Of a DNA stretch of 64,000 bases, positions 46,070 to 58,149 are shown piece after piece (position 1 is the first letter of the stretch; every line of letters starts with the position of its first letter). Location: NCBI RefSeq assembly GCF_033115175.1, contig NC_084840.1, positions 73,981,179-74,045,178 on the forward strand. Direction: 5' to 3'. The stretch comes from Lepus europaeus. Its lineage: Eukaryota; Chordata; Mammalia; Lagomorpha; Leporidae. The notes beneath the pieces are model-generated. The model was not told the origin of the DNA. It searched no databases and worked only from the letters and a program-made list of their open reading frames with translations. The translations under genes were made by a program, and so were the position numbers.

Positions 46070-46615
46070 AACATTTTACATTATAGTGTCAATTTTCAGA
46101 ATGGAAGTATCTTTATCATTGTTTTCTGCTACGGAAGTAATATATGCTAACTTATCAAAAGCAGAGGTAATACACATTCTGCAACTAAAAACATGTATAC
46201 TCGGGGCTGGCGCTGTGGCGCAGCGGGTTAATGCCCTGGCCTGAAGTGCTGGCATCCCATATGGGCGTCCTGGCTGCTCCACTTCCCATCCAGCTCTCTG
46301 CTATGCCCTGGGAAAGCAGTAGAAGATGGCCCAAATGCTTGTGCCCCTGCATCCACGTGGAAGATCTGGCTCCTGGCTTCAGATTGGCACAGCTCTGGCC
46401 ATTGCGGCCAACTGGGGAGTGAACCAGCAGATGGAAGACCTCTCTCTCTCTGCCTCTCTTTTTCTCTGTGTAATGCTGACTTTCAAATAAATTATCTTAA
46501 AAAAATAAACAAAAACAAAAAAAACAACAAAAAAGTATGCTCACAAAAATGGGATCATGTTGAATATAGCATCTTGTTATCTGCTTCAGTACTTTTGAAC
46601 GTATTGTGAATATAT
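46070..46615 (+). repeat. Old LINE fragment interrupted by a SINE
   Basis: Taatatatgctaacttatca before, and aaatgggatcatgttgaata after, the SINE at 46203. Flanks gtatactc/gtatgctc are its likely TSD. Confidence 0.6.
46203..46509 (+). mobile_element. C SINE, type A, young head
   Basis: Ggggctggcgctgtggcgca is near consensus; a deletion removes part of the middle after catatggg. Confidence 0.92.
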
Positions 46616-46960
46616 CTGTCAGGGTAGGCTAGGATGTGCTGGTATGACAAACCAACCTCAATTTCTTAAATACCAAACTTCTATTTCTTGCCCATACAAC
46701 TTGTCTGTTTTGGGTTGGCACGGGAGCAAATATGCACACTGCAGTCACTCGTGAATTTGGGCTTGTTGGAGCAGCTCCCACTTAAATATTGCTAATTACT
46801 GTGCCAGAGGGAGAAGAGTTGTGGAGAATCCAACATCTGCAATTTGATACTTGTCCCAGAAGTGATGGATGCTACTTAACATTCATCACTTACTGACCAG
46901 ACCGAGTTGCATGGCCCCACCTACCCACAAGAGGGTAAATGCTCCTGGCAGAGAGCTAGA
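46615..46960. repeat. Unclassified old repeat-like block
   Basis: Ttgtctgttttgggttggca and ctggcagagagctagaaaaa read like an old LTR-type element. It contains the 44-base segment copied downstream. Confidence 0.4.
46633..46676 (+). repeat. 44-base segment repeated at 47852-47895
   Basis: gatgtgctggtatgacaaac and following bases recur 1.2 kb downstream with 4 mismatches in 44. Here the segment is part of an older diverged repeat block (46615-46960). Confidence 0.8.
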
Positions 46961-47047
46961 AAAATAGTTGGTGCACAGCATTGAAGTCCAGGAAAGTGAA
47001 CATCTGTTGATATCATAAATATAGATCTACATCAGTATTTTTCTTTT

Positions 47048-47373
47048 TTTAAAAAAAGATTTCTTATTTGTTTATTTGAAAGGCAGAGTTACACAGAGGA
47101 GGAGGGAGAGATATCTTCCATCTGTTGGTTCATTCCCCAAATGGCCTCAATGGCTAGGGCTGGGCCAGACTGAAGCCAGGAACCCAGAGTTTTCTCCAGG
47201 TCTCCCCTGTGGGTGCAAGGGCCGAAGCCCTTGGGCCATCACTCGATGCTTTCCCAGGTGCATTAGCAGGGAGCTGGATCGGTAGCGGAGGAGCCAGGTC
47301 TTGAACCGGTGTCCATGTGGAATGCCAGTGTCCCAGGCAGAGGCTTAACCTGCTATACCACAATGCCGGCCCC
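47048..47373 (-). mobile_element. C SINE, type A
   Basis: Aagatttcttatttgtttat tail; ctataccacaatgccggccc head. Confidence 0.92.
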
Positions 47374-47398
47374 TGAATCATCATCATCATCATTATTA

Positions 47399-47724
47399 TT
47401 ATTTTTTTTTGCCAGGCAGAGTTAGATAGTGAGAGAGAGACAGAGAGACAGAGAGAGAGTTATAGACAGTGAGATAGAGACAGAGAGAAAGGTCTTCCCT
47501 CCGTTGGTTCACTCCCCTAATGGCCGCTATGGCCGGCACTGCACCGATCTGAAGTCAGGAGCCAGGTGCTTCCTCCTGGTCTCCCATGCGGGTGCAGGGC
47601 CCAAGCACTTGGGCCATCCTCCACTGCCTTCCTGGGCCACAGCAGAGAGCTGGACTGGAAGAGGAGCAACAGGGACTAGTACCCGGCACCCCAACCGGGA
47701 CTAGAACCCACGGTGCCGGCCCTC
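47399..47724 (-). mobile_element. C SINE, type B
   Basis: Tttgccaggcagagttagat tail side; gaacccacggtgccggccct head. Flanks tcattattattattttt and tcattattattttt form a TSD in a (CAT)n tract. Confidence 0.92.
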
Positions 47725-47792
47725 ATTATTATTTTTAACAGCTGTGTTGAAATTAATCAATGTTTCATGATCATTTAACGAACTTTTTTCTT

Positions 47793-48200
47793 TAAAGATT
47801 TACATATTTATTTGAAAGTAAGAGTTACAGAGAGAGAGGGAGAGACAGATAGATGTGCTGGTGTGACAAACTAACCTCAATTTCTTAAGTAGCAAGTTGC
47901 AGAGAGCGAGAGCGAGAGCGAGAGCGAGAGAGAGAGAGAGAGCTCTTCCATTCACTGGTTCACTTCCCAGATGGCTGCAGTGGCCAGTGCTGGGCCAGGC
48001 TGAAGCCAGGGGCCTGGAGCTTTATCTGGGTCTCCCACTTGAGTGGCAGGGTCCCAGACTCTTGGGTCATCCTCAGCTACTTTCCCAGGCCAGTAGCAGG
48101 GAGCTAGGTAGGAAGTGGAGCAACCGGCACATGATCTCATGCCCACATAGGGTGTTGGAGTCATAGGCAGCAGTTTTGCCCACTATGCCACAACACAAGC
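47793..48200 (-). mobile_element. C SINE carrying a foreign 44-base insert
   Basis: Tttaaagatttacatattta tail; actatgccacaacacaagcc head. The GA region is interrupted at 47852-47895, then (GAGAGC)n and GA repeats follow. Confidence 0.88.
47852..47895 (+). repeat. Copy of 46633-46676 inside a SINE
   Basis: The segment interrupts the GA-rich stretch of the minus-strand SINE 47793-48200, between gagagacagata and gttgcagagagcgag. No target-site duplication or A tail is evident. Confidence 0.8.
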
Positions 48201-48339
48201 CTTTAACAAAACTACTTTTAAAGGACATTCTAGGATGTTTCCAATTGTGAGCAATTGTTTGAAAAGTTACAAAGAATGTTCTTGTTCATTAAATTTTTTC
48301 TACTGGTTTCCCCCACATATTTTTTTGTAAGCAGAATTT

Positions 48340-48965
48340 ATAAATTAAAAAAATATGCTTACTAGTGAGAATATAAAATGTTAGTCTATTTGAAAAATAA
48401 TTTGGCAGTTTCTTAAAAAGTTCCATTTACCATATGTCATAGGAATCTTACTTCTAGGAAAACAGAAAACATATTTCCAACACAAAGGATTGCTTGTGAG
48501 AGTTCATTCAGTGTTCATTCAAGTTCTATATTATTCATTATAAACAAAAGGTGGAAGTAGCCCAAATGTCCATCAACTGTGAGTAGATAAAATATAGTAC
48601 TGTATGTCCAGACAATGAAATATTATTCAGACATAGAAAGGAATGAATCACTTATACATGCTACAACATGGACGAACCCTGAAAACATTACACTAAATGA
48701 AAAAGGCCACATACTGTATGATATGAAATACTAAAAAATGGGCAAAGCCATGAGACAGAGCAGATTAGCGGTTGCCCAAGACTGCGGTCATGAGGAGACT
48801 GGGAGACGGTAGATAAACAGGTTCAGGATTACTTCTTGGGGTAATAAAAATGTTCTAAATTGATGCGGTAATGATTACACAACTCTGGATACATAGTAAA
48901 CAACATTTGTGTATTTTCAATGAATGAATTTTATTGTGTGTAAATTATAGCTCATAAAACCGTTT
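48340..48965 (+). mobile_element. LINE-1 (old L1M type) 3' segment
   Basis: Clear order: tactagtgagaatataaaat, aaaaggtggaagtagcccaa, atgtccatcaactgtgagta, gaaatattattcagacatag, tgctacaacatggacgaacc, cttggggtaataaaaatgtt. Non-coding, with many stops. Confidence 0.85.
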
Positions 48966-49159
48966 TGAAAATATGCATAGTGTCTAAGCATATTTTTCCA
49001 AGTTTTGATCTACATTGTCAAATTGCCCTCCAAAATATAAAATGTAGTACTTGTAGCATTAACATTTTACATTTCTATTATTTAAACAGAGATTTGTCAA
49101 GAGTAATGTTCAACAACCATTAAGATATTTACTTTTTAATTAAAACATGTTCCTTGCCC
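48966..49159. other. Intron 1, old LINE-like
   Basis: Acattgtcaaattgccctcc suggests another old LINE fragment. Confidence 0.45.
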
Positions 49160-49540
49160 TTTAAAGATTTTTACTAATTTGAAAGAGGGAGAGAAGGAGA
49201 GAGGGAAGAAGAAGAGAGAGAGAAGGAAGGAGGAGGGAGGTAGAGAAAGACACACAGAGAGAGATCTTCCATGCACCCATGCACTGGTTTACTCTCTCCA
49301 AATGCCTACAACAACCAGGGCTGGGCCAGGCTGAAGCTAGGAGCCTAGACCTCAGCCTGAGTCTCCCACATGAGTGCCATGGACTCTGGAACTAACTTGA
49401 ACCAACGTCATTAGCTCCCAGGGTGTGCATTAGCAGGAAGCTGCAGTTGTAAGTGGAGCTGGAACTTAAACTCAGGGACTGCAATATAGGATGCAGGCCT
49501 CCCAAGAGGTATCTTAGCCACTGTACCAAACACTAACCCC
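49160..49540 (-). mobile_element. Old C SINE
   Basis: Long GA/GGA-rich stretch (49183-49265); actgtaccaaacactaaccc head. Confidence 0.8.
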
Positions 49541-50100
49541 ACTAACAGTTTTCAGGGGACTGGCTAATTATTAACGTGATTTTTTAAGAAAAAAAGATGA
49601 TTTGAGTACCTTCCCGTATCCCTTCTATGCAATAAAATAAAACAAACAATCCAGAAAAAGACACAATAAGAAAAATCAAGGTAAGTCCAATTTTGCTTGC
49701 AGAATTTTTCCCAGTGTTTTTGAGTTGAATAGTGAGCCTATCGGATTAAGGCTGGATGGTTTTCCTTTTTGCAGAAGACACAATAGCAAAGGCCTTAATT
49801 TCAAGATGAAAAAGAAAATGAAATCAAATACACATATTCCAATTATCTCTTTGTTCTTGTCATTTCATACATTCTCCTCTAACAGACTTAAGAATGCTCA
49901 GCCGAGGAGGTGGTGTGATCTCATGGATTAAGAGTCAACCAGGTCTCAGTGAGATGAATTCTAACTGTGGCTGGGAACAAACTGATAGAAAGTCAGAATG
50001 ACTTTTCAGGATGGGTGAATTTGAATTTATTTGTACCTCCTTATACAGCCATTTAAGGATGACTTCCCAATCATATTTCATGTCTCTTCTCTTCTCATAG
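49541..50100 (+). other. ITIH5: Intron 1 3' end and acceptor
   Basis: Possible MIR remnant at 49899-49980 (catggattaagagtcaacca). The pyrimidine tract tgtctcttctcttctcatag (50081-50100) precedes exon 2. Confidence 0.7.
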
Positions 50101-50145
50101 GTTGGACTCAGGATCCCCAGGCAAGTGAGGCTGTTGCAAAGGCTG
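50101..50145 (+). CDS. ITIH5: ITIH5 coding exon 2: 45-base micro-exon
   Basis: Fifteen codons (VGLRIPRQVRLLQRL) in phase 0 link the signal-peptide exon to the VIT-domain exon. A strong pyrimidine tract and acceptor precede it (tctcttctcatag, ending 50100), and the donor gtaggt follows at 50146. The basic, leucine-rich segment matches the short stretch after the signal peptide in mammalian ITIH5; in human the first residue is Asp rather than Val, as I recall it. The length is a multiple of three, so skipping would keep the frame. It is too short to find as an open reading frame and was found by searching for the segment expected between exons 1 and 3. It is flanked by about 12 kb of intron on each side. 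Confidence 0.9.
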
Positions 50146-51639
50146 GTAGGTATCCTCAGGGTACAATGCAAAGTTCAGTGTGCTCATTCTTTTCTTTATT
50201 TTGAACCCAGTACCAGCTTTGCTTAAGGTCTTCTGAAGCTTTTCAAGTTGCTTGTAGAAGAATCCTATTCTGAAACTGCATGGCTGATTTTTTTAAAATA
50301 AGGATTTGTTAAGTGGTTTTTTTTTTATTTCTGGAAAGAGACCTGATTATTTTAGCAGGACTATAAGGACAAAACATGGAGTTTTGCAGATTTTTGAAAA
50401 AAAAAAAAACTTTCTAAATATAACCTTTAAAAACTGACACCGTTACTCAGGAAATGCAGGTTTCACTGTGAGCTGTAAACTAAACCAAAGCAATCAGAAT
50501 CCACATTTATAGGGTAAAGCTTCGGAGGATGAAAGTTGCATGTGGAGGCTGATAGATTGGAACTTGGCAAATGTGCAGGGACTCCAAGGCTTTTCTGAAA
50601 CCATTTATGACAGTGTGTGCTGTGAAGGAGCCAAATGTGGTGACATGCCTTTAGGTTCTGGTGAGGAGTTACCCAAGCCTTCCCTACCTCTGGCTGGTGT
50701 TTGAGTCAATTCCAGTTTCTCACCACTACTGATGTCACCGTCATTAACATGTATATTGGACTGGGGCCCTATATTCTTTTTGTATTTGGCTTGGTTTCCT
50801 CTTCCTTCTTCCTTCCCGTACCTCAAATCTGTTAGCCAAGCATTCATTCTTTCATGTTTTTCTCCATGTCCACACAATTGTAAACATATATGTACATACA
50901 CATGTCAAGAATTGTGATGCATCTGAGATTTTTACCCTGATTTCAAGCTAGTAAGACAGTTTGTTCCCATTTCGTGGATGCTGGCAGAAAGTGGGAGATT
51001 CCTGGATCAAAGACAAAGGATGACTTTTATTCACAGTAATAACAGTCGTCAGGGCCTTGGTAGACAGAACCATTGGTGCCATTCCCATATGGTGATCAAG
51101 AGAGGGCCAGGTGACACCTCCACATGCAACTGGTTACATTACATTAGAAGAACAACCTGCCTGATCTTTGCCCTGGGGGGAGATATTCTCTTTATTATTT
51201 GGGACAACTTGCCCTCTGCTCCAGACAGAGACATAGCTTGACTTCAAAGGCTGTTCACAATACCAACATTCTGAAAGAGTTCAGAGCAAAAGCAGCTAGA
51301 GTCTCTGCTCATAAAATGTGTAGAAATATCCGATTTATAGAGAACAGCCTCCCAAGAATGCATCTACACCTAACAATGCTTTGGTTAATAACTGTCTGCG
51401 CATGTGACTGTGGTCTCCAAGTTCCATCACCTAGTGACGTGGTAACTATCTTAGTCATCTGCGTACATTCTGTGATGGTCACACAATGATGGAATTGCCA
51501 AGAGATTCATTTCTCTGAGCGTTATCCCTGTAGTTCAGTGATGTAGGATTGTAAATAGGAGGACTTACAAAGTTCATGGAAGCATCGGGTTAAAGATAAC
51601 AGGCATTTTCCCATGAGCTTTCTGAAGCTCTTTCATACA
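50146..51639. other. ITIH5: Intron 2, 1.5 kb unique
   Basis: Begins with donor gtaggt. No repeat or exon recognised. Confidence 0.55.
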
Positions 51640-52080
51640 TATCTACTCATTCATTTAATCACTCATTCAACAATATTTTTTGACTGCCTGCTGCCTGTCC
51701 AGTCTTGTTTTAGGTATTGGAGATACAGCAATGACAAAACATATAAAAGACTTTTATCTTCCATGGAGGCTGAATTCTAAAAGGGGCAGAGACAGACATC
51801 AGAGACAAATTCTTTTTCTTTTTTCCCCCAAAGAAACCTTTTATTTAAGGAATACAGACTTCATGCATTTCATAAGTACAACTTTAAGAATATAGTGATT
51901 CTTCCCACTACGTCCGCCCTCCCATCCCTCCTCCCGCCTCCCCTCCTCCTCCCTCTCCCATTCCCAGTCCCATCAGAGACAAACTTTTAATTGAGGAGAT
52001 GACCAGTGCCACAGAGAAAAATAGAGCAGCAGTGAAACATAGAGAGGGGCATCTCAGAGACATTTGTGTATCTGTGATTT
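51640..52080. repeat. L2-like LINE split by an L1 insertion
   Basis: Ctcattcatttaatcactca, aggtattggagatacagcaa and ccatggaggctgaattctaa are L2 words. It resumes after 51984. Confidence 0.7.
51810..51970 (-). mobile_element. 5'-truncated LINE-1 insertion with 13-base TSD
   Basis: Flanked by catcagagacaaa at 51797-51809 and 51971-51983. Contains cagacttcatgcatttcata and a C-rich end; minus orientation with a T-rich start. Confidence 0.9.
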
Positions 52081-52099
52081 CTGATCATTGCTTTAAAAC

Positions 52100-52340
52100 A
52101 GGGTGGGTTTAGAAGGAAAGCAAAGATTTACTGAGTGTGTGCTATGTGCCGGCCATTGTTCCAAGTACTTTGTGTGTCATAACTCAGTTACTCTTATGGC
52201 AATTTTTGAGGCATTTTACAGAAGATAAAACCAAGGTTCAGAGAGCTTGAGTAACTCTCCCAAGATTACACAGTTGGTGACAGGTGGCAGAGTCGGGACT
52301 GAGTCCCAACAGTGCAGCTTTGGAGGCCATGCTCGTCACT
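52100..52340 (-). repeat. MIR element
   Basis: Gtgtgctatgtgccggccat, then ataactcagttactcttatg, then gattacacagttggtgacag: a long, well-kept reverse MIR. Confidence 0.85.
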
Positions 52341-52400
52341 AATACCCCAAACTGCCACTTCAGTTATACATATGTTTCTATTTCTTATTATTTCCTTTTT

Positions 52401-52425
52401 CAAAATATTTATTTTATTTGGAAGG

Positions 52426-52472
<47 letters not shown>

Positions 52473-52727
52473 TTTTCCATCTGATGGTTCACTCCCCAGA
52501 TGGCCACAATGGCCAGGGCTGGACCAGGCCAAAGCCCAGGGCTTCATCCAGATATCCCACATGGGTTCAAAGGCCCAAGCGCTTGGGTCATCTTCTGCTG
52601 CTTTTCCCAGGCCATTAGCATGGAACTGGATCAGAAGTGGAGCAGCCAGGACACGAACCGGCACCTGTCTGGGATGCCGACATCACAGGCTGGGACTTTA
52701 CCTGCTGTGCCACGATAATGGCCCCCT
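52401..52727 (-). mobile_element. C SINE, type A, with GA run
   Basis: Caaaatatttattttatttg tail, about 38 bases of GA at 52431-52470, ctgtgccacgataatggccc head. Confidence 0.9.
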
Positions 52728-53392
52728 TATTCCTTATTATTTTCTCCGACAATACCTTACCTGGCTCTATGCATTTAAAAAATGGTGAATAATATTTCAT
52801 GTTGTGACATACCATAGTTTATTGAGTTTTCTACTATAAATGTGCTCTCAGTTTGTTTTCAGTTTTATCCCTCTTTTGCAATACTGCCAAAAACTTCAAA
52901 AAAATTCTAACCTGTGGATGCTTTTAGTTCTATGGCTTAGTATATAGGTGCATTTTAAATTTTGATAGATGCTGTCAGATTACTTTTTGACTACTCCTAA
53001 TGCTATCTATATTACTTCAATTTCTATCAGTAATGATGAAAATGCATTTTGCTATGATGCTACGTGCCATCAGTGTAATTACTCTTTTTGATTTGTTAGT
53101 TGTTAAATACAAAGTGATATTTTATTTCTTTAACTTGCAATTCCCTGATGACTTACAGATTTGGACATTTTAAAATATATTTGTTAGATGTGCAGAGTAG
53201 TTCTTCTATGTCCTTTTTTAGATCCTTTGACCATCTTTCTGTTGTGCTATTTATCCCCCAATTGTCAATTTGTCAGAGATTTTTCTATGTTATAGCTATG
53301 CTCTGTCTTCTGGATTATAAAATTTTCCCACTAAAATATTTGTCTATTAACTTTATTTGCCATGTAAAATTTTCTTTTATTTAGTTTTCATT
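52728..53392 (+). repeat. Ancient LINE-1/HAL1-like fragment
   Basis: Ggtgcattttaaattttgat, ttgttaaatacaaagtgata, ttgcaattccctgatgactt and tagatcctttgaccatcttt fit an old LINE 3' segment like that at 31846. Confidence 0.6.
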
Positions 53393-53717
53393 TTTTTTAA
53401 AAAATTTGAAATGTGGAGAGAATAAAAGAGATTGAAGTACATAGACAAAGATCTTTTATCTGCTTGTTCACTCACCAAATCTCACAATAGTTGGAGCTAG
53501 GCCAGGCAGAAGCCAGGAACCAGGGCCTCAATCTAGGTGTTCATGTAGTTGGTAGGGACCAAAGGACTTGAGCCATCACCTGCTGCCTTCCAGGGTGCAT
53601 ACTGGCAGGAAGGTAGAATCAGGAGCAGAGGCAGAAATCAATCAAACCTAGGCACTGTGATATGGGATGTGGGCTTCCCAAGCCCCTAATAATCCACTGC
53701 ATCAAACGCCCACTCCC
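53393..53717 (-). mobile_element. Old C SINE
   Basis: Atctgcttgttcactcacca through ccactgcatcaaacgcccac; diverged. Confidence 0.7.
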
Positions 53718-53819
53718 ACCATATTTTAAGTTCCTGAGTCACAAAGATTTTCTTGATTCCCTTGGCTTAGACTGTCTCAGAAATCTCTTTTAATTTAAAA
53801 TCTCACATTTACATTTTAG

Positions 53820-54080
53820 CATGAACTTTATTGACAGAATGATATTTCCCCCAGTATACCTGGCATACCACCACTCTCTTGCGTGAATGTCTTAAGTGAG
53901 GCCCCATTGCCTGTAGGGTAAACCCCAAGAAGTCTAAGGTCCTGAGCCGTCTGGCTTCTGCTTTCCCTGGGCCTCCATCCACTCTGAAGTCTTCTTCTGA
54001 TCTGTGCTCTCGCCATTCCCCACTACTTGGAGTTCTCCAAATGTTCCATACTTCCGTGAATGAATAAAATGTGTGTGGCA
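53820..54080. repeat. L2-like fragment
   Basis: Attgcctgtagggtaaaccc, then cttctgctttccctgggcct, ccccactacttggagttctc, and catacttccgtgaatgaata. Confidence 0.6.
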
Positions 54081-56163
54081 ACAGCTGGTCCTCTCTCTCC
54101 TTTGCCAGGATCATAGGGATTTGCTTGATTTTATTCTTAATTGATTACATACCCCTTTCATGAAGTTCCCTGGCTCACACACACACACACAGTATTTATA
54201 GATTGAAAAGCAGGGTTATCTTCGTGTCTGAGTTTCCATGGTGCTTAACAGATACTGGCCTGGTTTTCCTGAAAGGATTCTTGGCCACTGGTTAACCTCC
54301 TGATAGCAGGCTTTTTTGGTGACAGCTTCTTCAGAGCGGATTTTTAAAATTTGTGCCCCGGATTTGTTTTAATCAGGTATGGTAAGAATCACAGGCACAG
54401 TGGTTGTCATGAAGGAAATTTATACTCACAGATCTCTAGAAACAGGAGCTGCGCCATAGGATGCAGGGCCATCAGGGGAAGCAGCAGGGGACATTCAGGA
54501 GGCAGAAGGGGGCAGATGGCAAGTGTGGCTTTTCACACTTTCATTAGGGTTTTCATGGGCAGGATTGGGCAAGGAAGCGTAGGAATACTGAGTAAGCGGA
54601 GGTTTGGATAGTTTGAGTCATATTGGCAGGCTCTGGGCTGTAGGAGTTGTCCTCATTGTCCAGTTTCTGGCCCTGGGATGATTTAGAGGGAGAGAGAGTT
54701 TGATAAGAGGAGGTGGCTGGCGGTGTAGTTTGTAAGATGAGATGGCTGGGGTATGGGCTCTTGAGTGCTTGGTTTGTACTTACAGGCATGCTCACTGGGG
54801 AGCTGTCTGCCACTTCTAGGAGTGAACTAGCTCTACAACAGGCAGTCCTTCCTGGGTCAAAGCACCAAATGCCAGAGCATCAAGAACATGAGAAACATGG
54901 TCAGTACTGCATGACCCTGGGCTTTGTCACCTGTCAGAGTGCTAGTTGCCTATGTATCTAACTCCCGAGACCCAATTCTAACCACCATGGTGTATCTTTT
55001 TCAGATGTGTAGAGTGGGTTTGTTTCTACATAAAGATGATAATTGCATTTTATATTTCTTCTCCTCAAAATATCATGAAATATTGCTAAGGAGAAGGTAT
55101 TGTCATAAAAAGTTGATTGAGAGTTTTTGCCATCTTCTGTCTATAGAGCAGTGAAATGATTTCCCTGAAGTGGTAAGTACAGTTCTCAGGGAAGTGTCCT
55201 TGTCTTTTGCTTTATGTAATAACGTTGATTCTGCATATTGGTTTTCTCAAGAAGAAGAGGCATTAAGGTTACTAATGATCTTTAGACCCTGAGTCAGCAA
55301 AATGCCACACTCTGGTCTTCTCTTGTATAAATGAGGGCGAATAGAGTTAGATGATGTCTAAGGTTCTCTTCTGCCTCCAGCATGCTTTCTTCTAGTGATC
55401 ACGAAAGAATTGTTAGACCAAAACAAAACTACAAAAGGTTAATTTTCGAGGAAGAGACACTGAGGGCTACTCATTCCCCAGCTACATTTCCAGAAGGCAT
55501 CTTGGGTGATTCAGGACATCCTCTGGGTGGCTTGATTTTAAATGACTCAACATGAGTCATACAAAAAAACCTTTGGTCCATTAAGCAGCTAATTAAGACT
55601 CTCCCTGCCTCAAACTACTTTCCCATCTGTTTTGCCTTTGTAGGAAAGATTAATGAAGAAATCCTATTATGTCATAGGAAGATATTTTTTGCTCCCTATT
55701 TTCCAGTTGACATCCCAAAACAACATTTTTTACTTAGATATAAATACAGGAAACATGTTGCATTTTTAATAATTATGCATTGGGAAAATTGAGGCAATTG
55801 TCTCATATCCTTCCTCTGATGACAAATTTTGATGAACCTCTGCCATCCAAAGTTCTGTGCTTGTGTTCCTGACTGCTTTACCTACGTGTCCAGTGTACTC
55901 CTCACAATGTGCTCTCCTTTCTAACTAAGCTGCTCTATCCACTGTCTCATCTCAGGCACGTGCTCTGGTCCATTTCCACTTCCCTCGTTTTTGTGATTTT
56001 AGAACATTCTTTTTGTTCTCTTTCACCAAATAGAAATTCGACATCTAGTTTAAAGTCTTTTATTGCTTTTACAGGCTCCTCTGACTTATCTTGCTTCAAG
56101 ATTTTAGAAGGTCTTGCAGTCAAAGTCTTATTCTCTCTCTGTACGTGTGTGTAATAGTGAAAG
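54081..56163. other. ITIH5: Intron 2, 2 kb largely unclassified
   Basis: Short CA run at 54177-54191. Bases 54440-54900 have a G-rich, old-repeat look, but no family is named. No exon recognised. Confidence 0.45.
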
Positions 56164-56164
56164 C

Positions 56165-56165
56165 T

Positions 56166-56197
<32 letters not shown>

Positions 56198-56232
56198 TTA
56201 TATATACACACATATATATATTTATATATATC
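56165..56232. repeat. (TA)n-rich microsatellite
   Basis: Interrupted TA/CATA repeat; gives spurious IYIYIY open frames on both strands. Confidence 0.95.
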
Positions 56233-58149
56233 TCTGCATTTTCCTACCTATCTCTTCCTATGTTGTTTAGTATGTTTTGCATTTTTCTCCCTAATGTGAT
56301 TATAAGTGCCTTGAGATAAGGAGCTATCTGTAATGTTTCTCCCCAAACCTCCATAAACTTCAGTCTATAGCAGTGCTTAAAAAATGCTAGTTTATGACTT
56401 TTCTGTGTGTGTTGGGGGATAAATGTTTTTCTTTAATTGTCTAAGAGAAAATTCAGGTTTGTAAATGTTTTTAAAAGTTGTTCTTTATGCTAAGAGCTGT
56501 GGGTAAGATGAAAAAAAGTCATGGCTTCCTGTTCTCCGATTGTTTCCGATACAGACAGAGTAGGGGTAGAGAATCTGTAGCCAGGGCTCTTAAAGATTTT
56601 TGCATAACTGTTTCTGGCACTCTGGATTAAGAGCACTGCACCAGAAGGGCAAGGCTATGGTAAAAGCAAGGACTCCTGGGAAAACAGTAACTGGGCAGAA
56701 GCAGTAAAACTAAAATAGTTTCTTGAAACATTCCTCAGTCTGTCTCTCGGGCCCATAAATTATGCTTCATATTCTCCCTGATGGAACATTGTAGAAAATC
56801 TTACTTGTTCCATAAGCTTAAGGTACGACATAAGGTTACTATAATAAACTGAATATTTTTGCAGGTATCTTTTAATTGTCACATTGTAAATTCGTGGAAT
56901 TATTGCATATCTCATGAATAAGAACAAAGCAACATGACATCAACAATAGTTCCTGTGTGCCAAAGGAATAACATTTTCAATTATTTTTAAAATAGACCTG
57001 GACAAAGACTACAATGAAGGAACTAAATTTTACTTGGAATGCTCTATAGCTAGAACCATCAACTTCTGTTCAACTAACATGAAACTTCGCAAGGGTTCCC
57101 CTCAGAAGTACTCTACTTTTGTGTCAAAGAGTTAAATACCACATCAGAGTATGACAACTATCTAGAATACATTCAGTTTAGTGACCTATGGCTTCAGTGT
57201 TTAGAATTTAATGGAAGACAAGGGAGGCTCACAAGAAACTTCTGACTCAGAAACAAAGACCATATTTGGTTTACTTTTGGAGCTTTACATCTTACTGGTT
57301 ATCTAGGAGTTATCACCTTTATAACCTTCAAAGGTTTTGCCTGGGGTCTTGGATTCACTGCCTCTGATCTTATGACCTGGGGAAATCACACAGTAAGTAG
57401 CTTTGGCTATATTGGTGAAGTGAAGGGATTGGACTTGAATGTCTCTTTTTCTTTTTATTTTATATTTCTTCTTTATATTGTAACTTCTTCCAAAAGGATT
57501 TCAATGACATTTTTGATGTGCAGAAGTCTAGTTTACAAAGCATAAAAATGATCAGAAACAATGTAGAACTTGAAATAATTAATAAAATGCCTCAATTCCA
57601 TGCAAGGGCAAGCCACACCAAGGTAGGGTTGTAAATGCAAATGTCTACAAAGATGACATTCATGTTCCAAGCTTCTTTTCATGTATAAAAATCACCTGCA
57701 AAACTGAACAGGTGAAAGAAGCAGCTTTTTACTGTATCATTTTGTGGAGCAGGAATTTGGATATAGCTCAGCTGGGTGGTTCTTCTGGTTGATAATGTTG
57801 ATGGTGGTTACTCAGTGGTATTCTGAAGGCAGATGGCTGATCTAGAGGGGTCAGTGCAGCTTCACTCACAGCTGGGATGACTGAAGGTGGGCTCAGCAGT
57901 AGCTGTAACTACATGGCCCCTCCAGTGTGGCAATCTCAGAGTGGCTGGATGTCTTACATGGTAATACAAGATTTTCAGTGTTCAGAAAGACACAGACGGA
58001 AGCTGTGTGGCTTCTTGGACCTGGCTTTAGAATCCTGGAAAATCACTTCTAGTACATTCTATAAGTGAAGCAAACCACTAAGGTTCAAAATGAAGAAGAA
58101 ATTAATTAAACTCCACATTTCAATGGGAAGAGAAGTAAACAATTTGTGA
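56233..58149. other. ITIH5: Intron 2, 1.9 kb, mostly unclassified
   Basis: Bases 57750-57960 (gatatagctcagctgggtgg, agtggctggatgtcttacat) resemble the old LTR-like repeat at 11735. The rest is unique. Confidence 0.45.

Noticed and set aside
48340..48965. Possible coding sequence in LINE-1 segment
   Set aside because: The segment is the non-coding, heavily mutated 3' part of an old L1 with stops in all frames.
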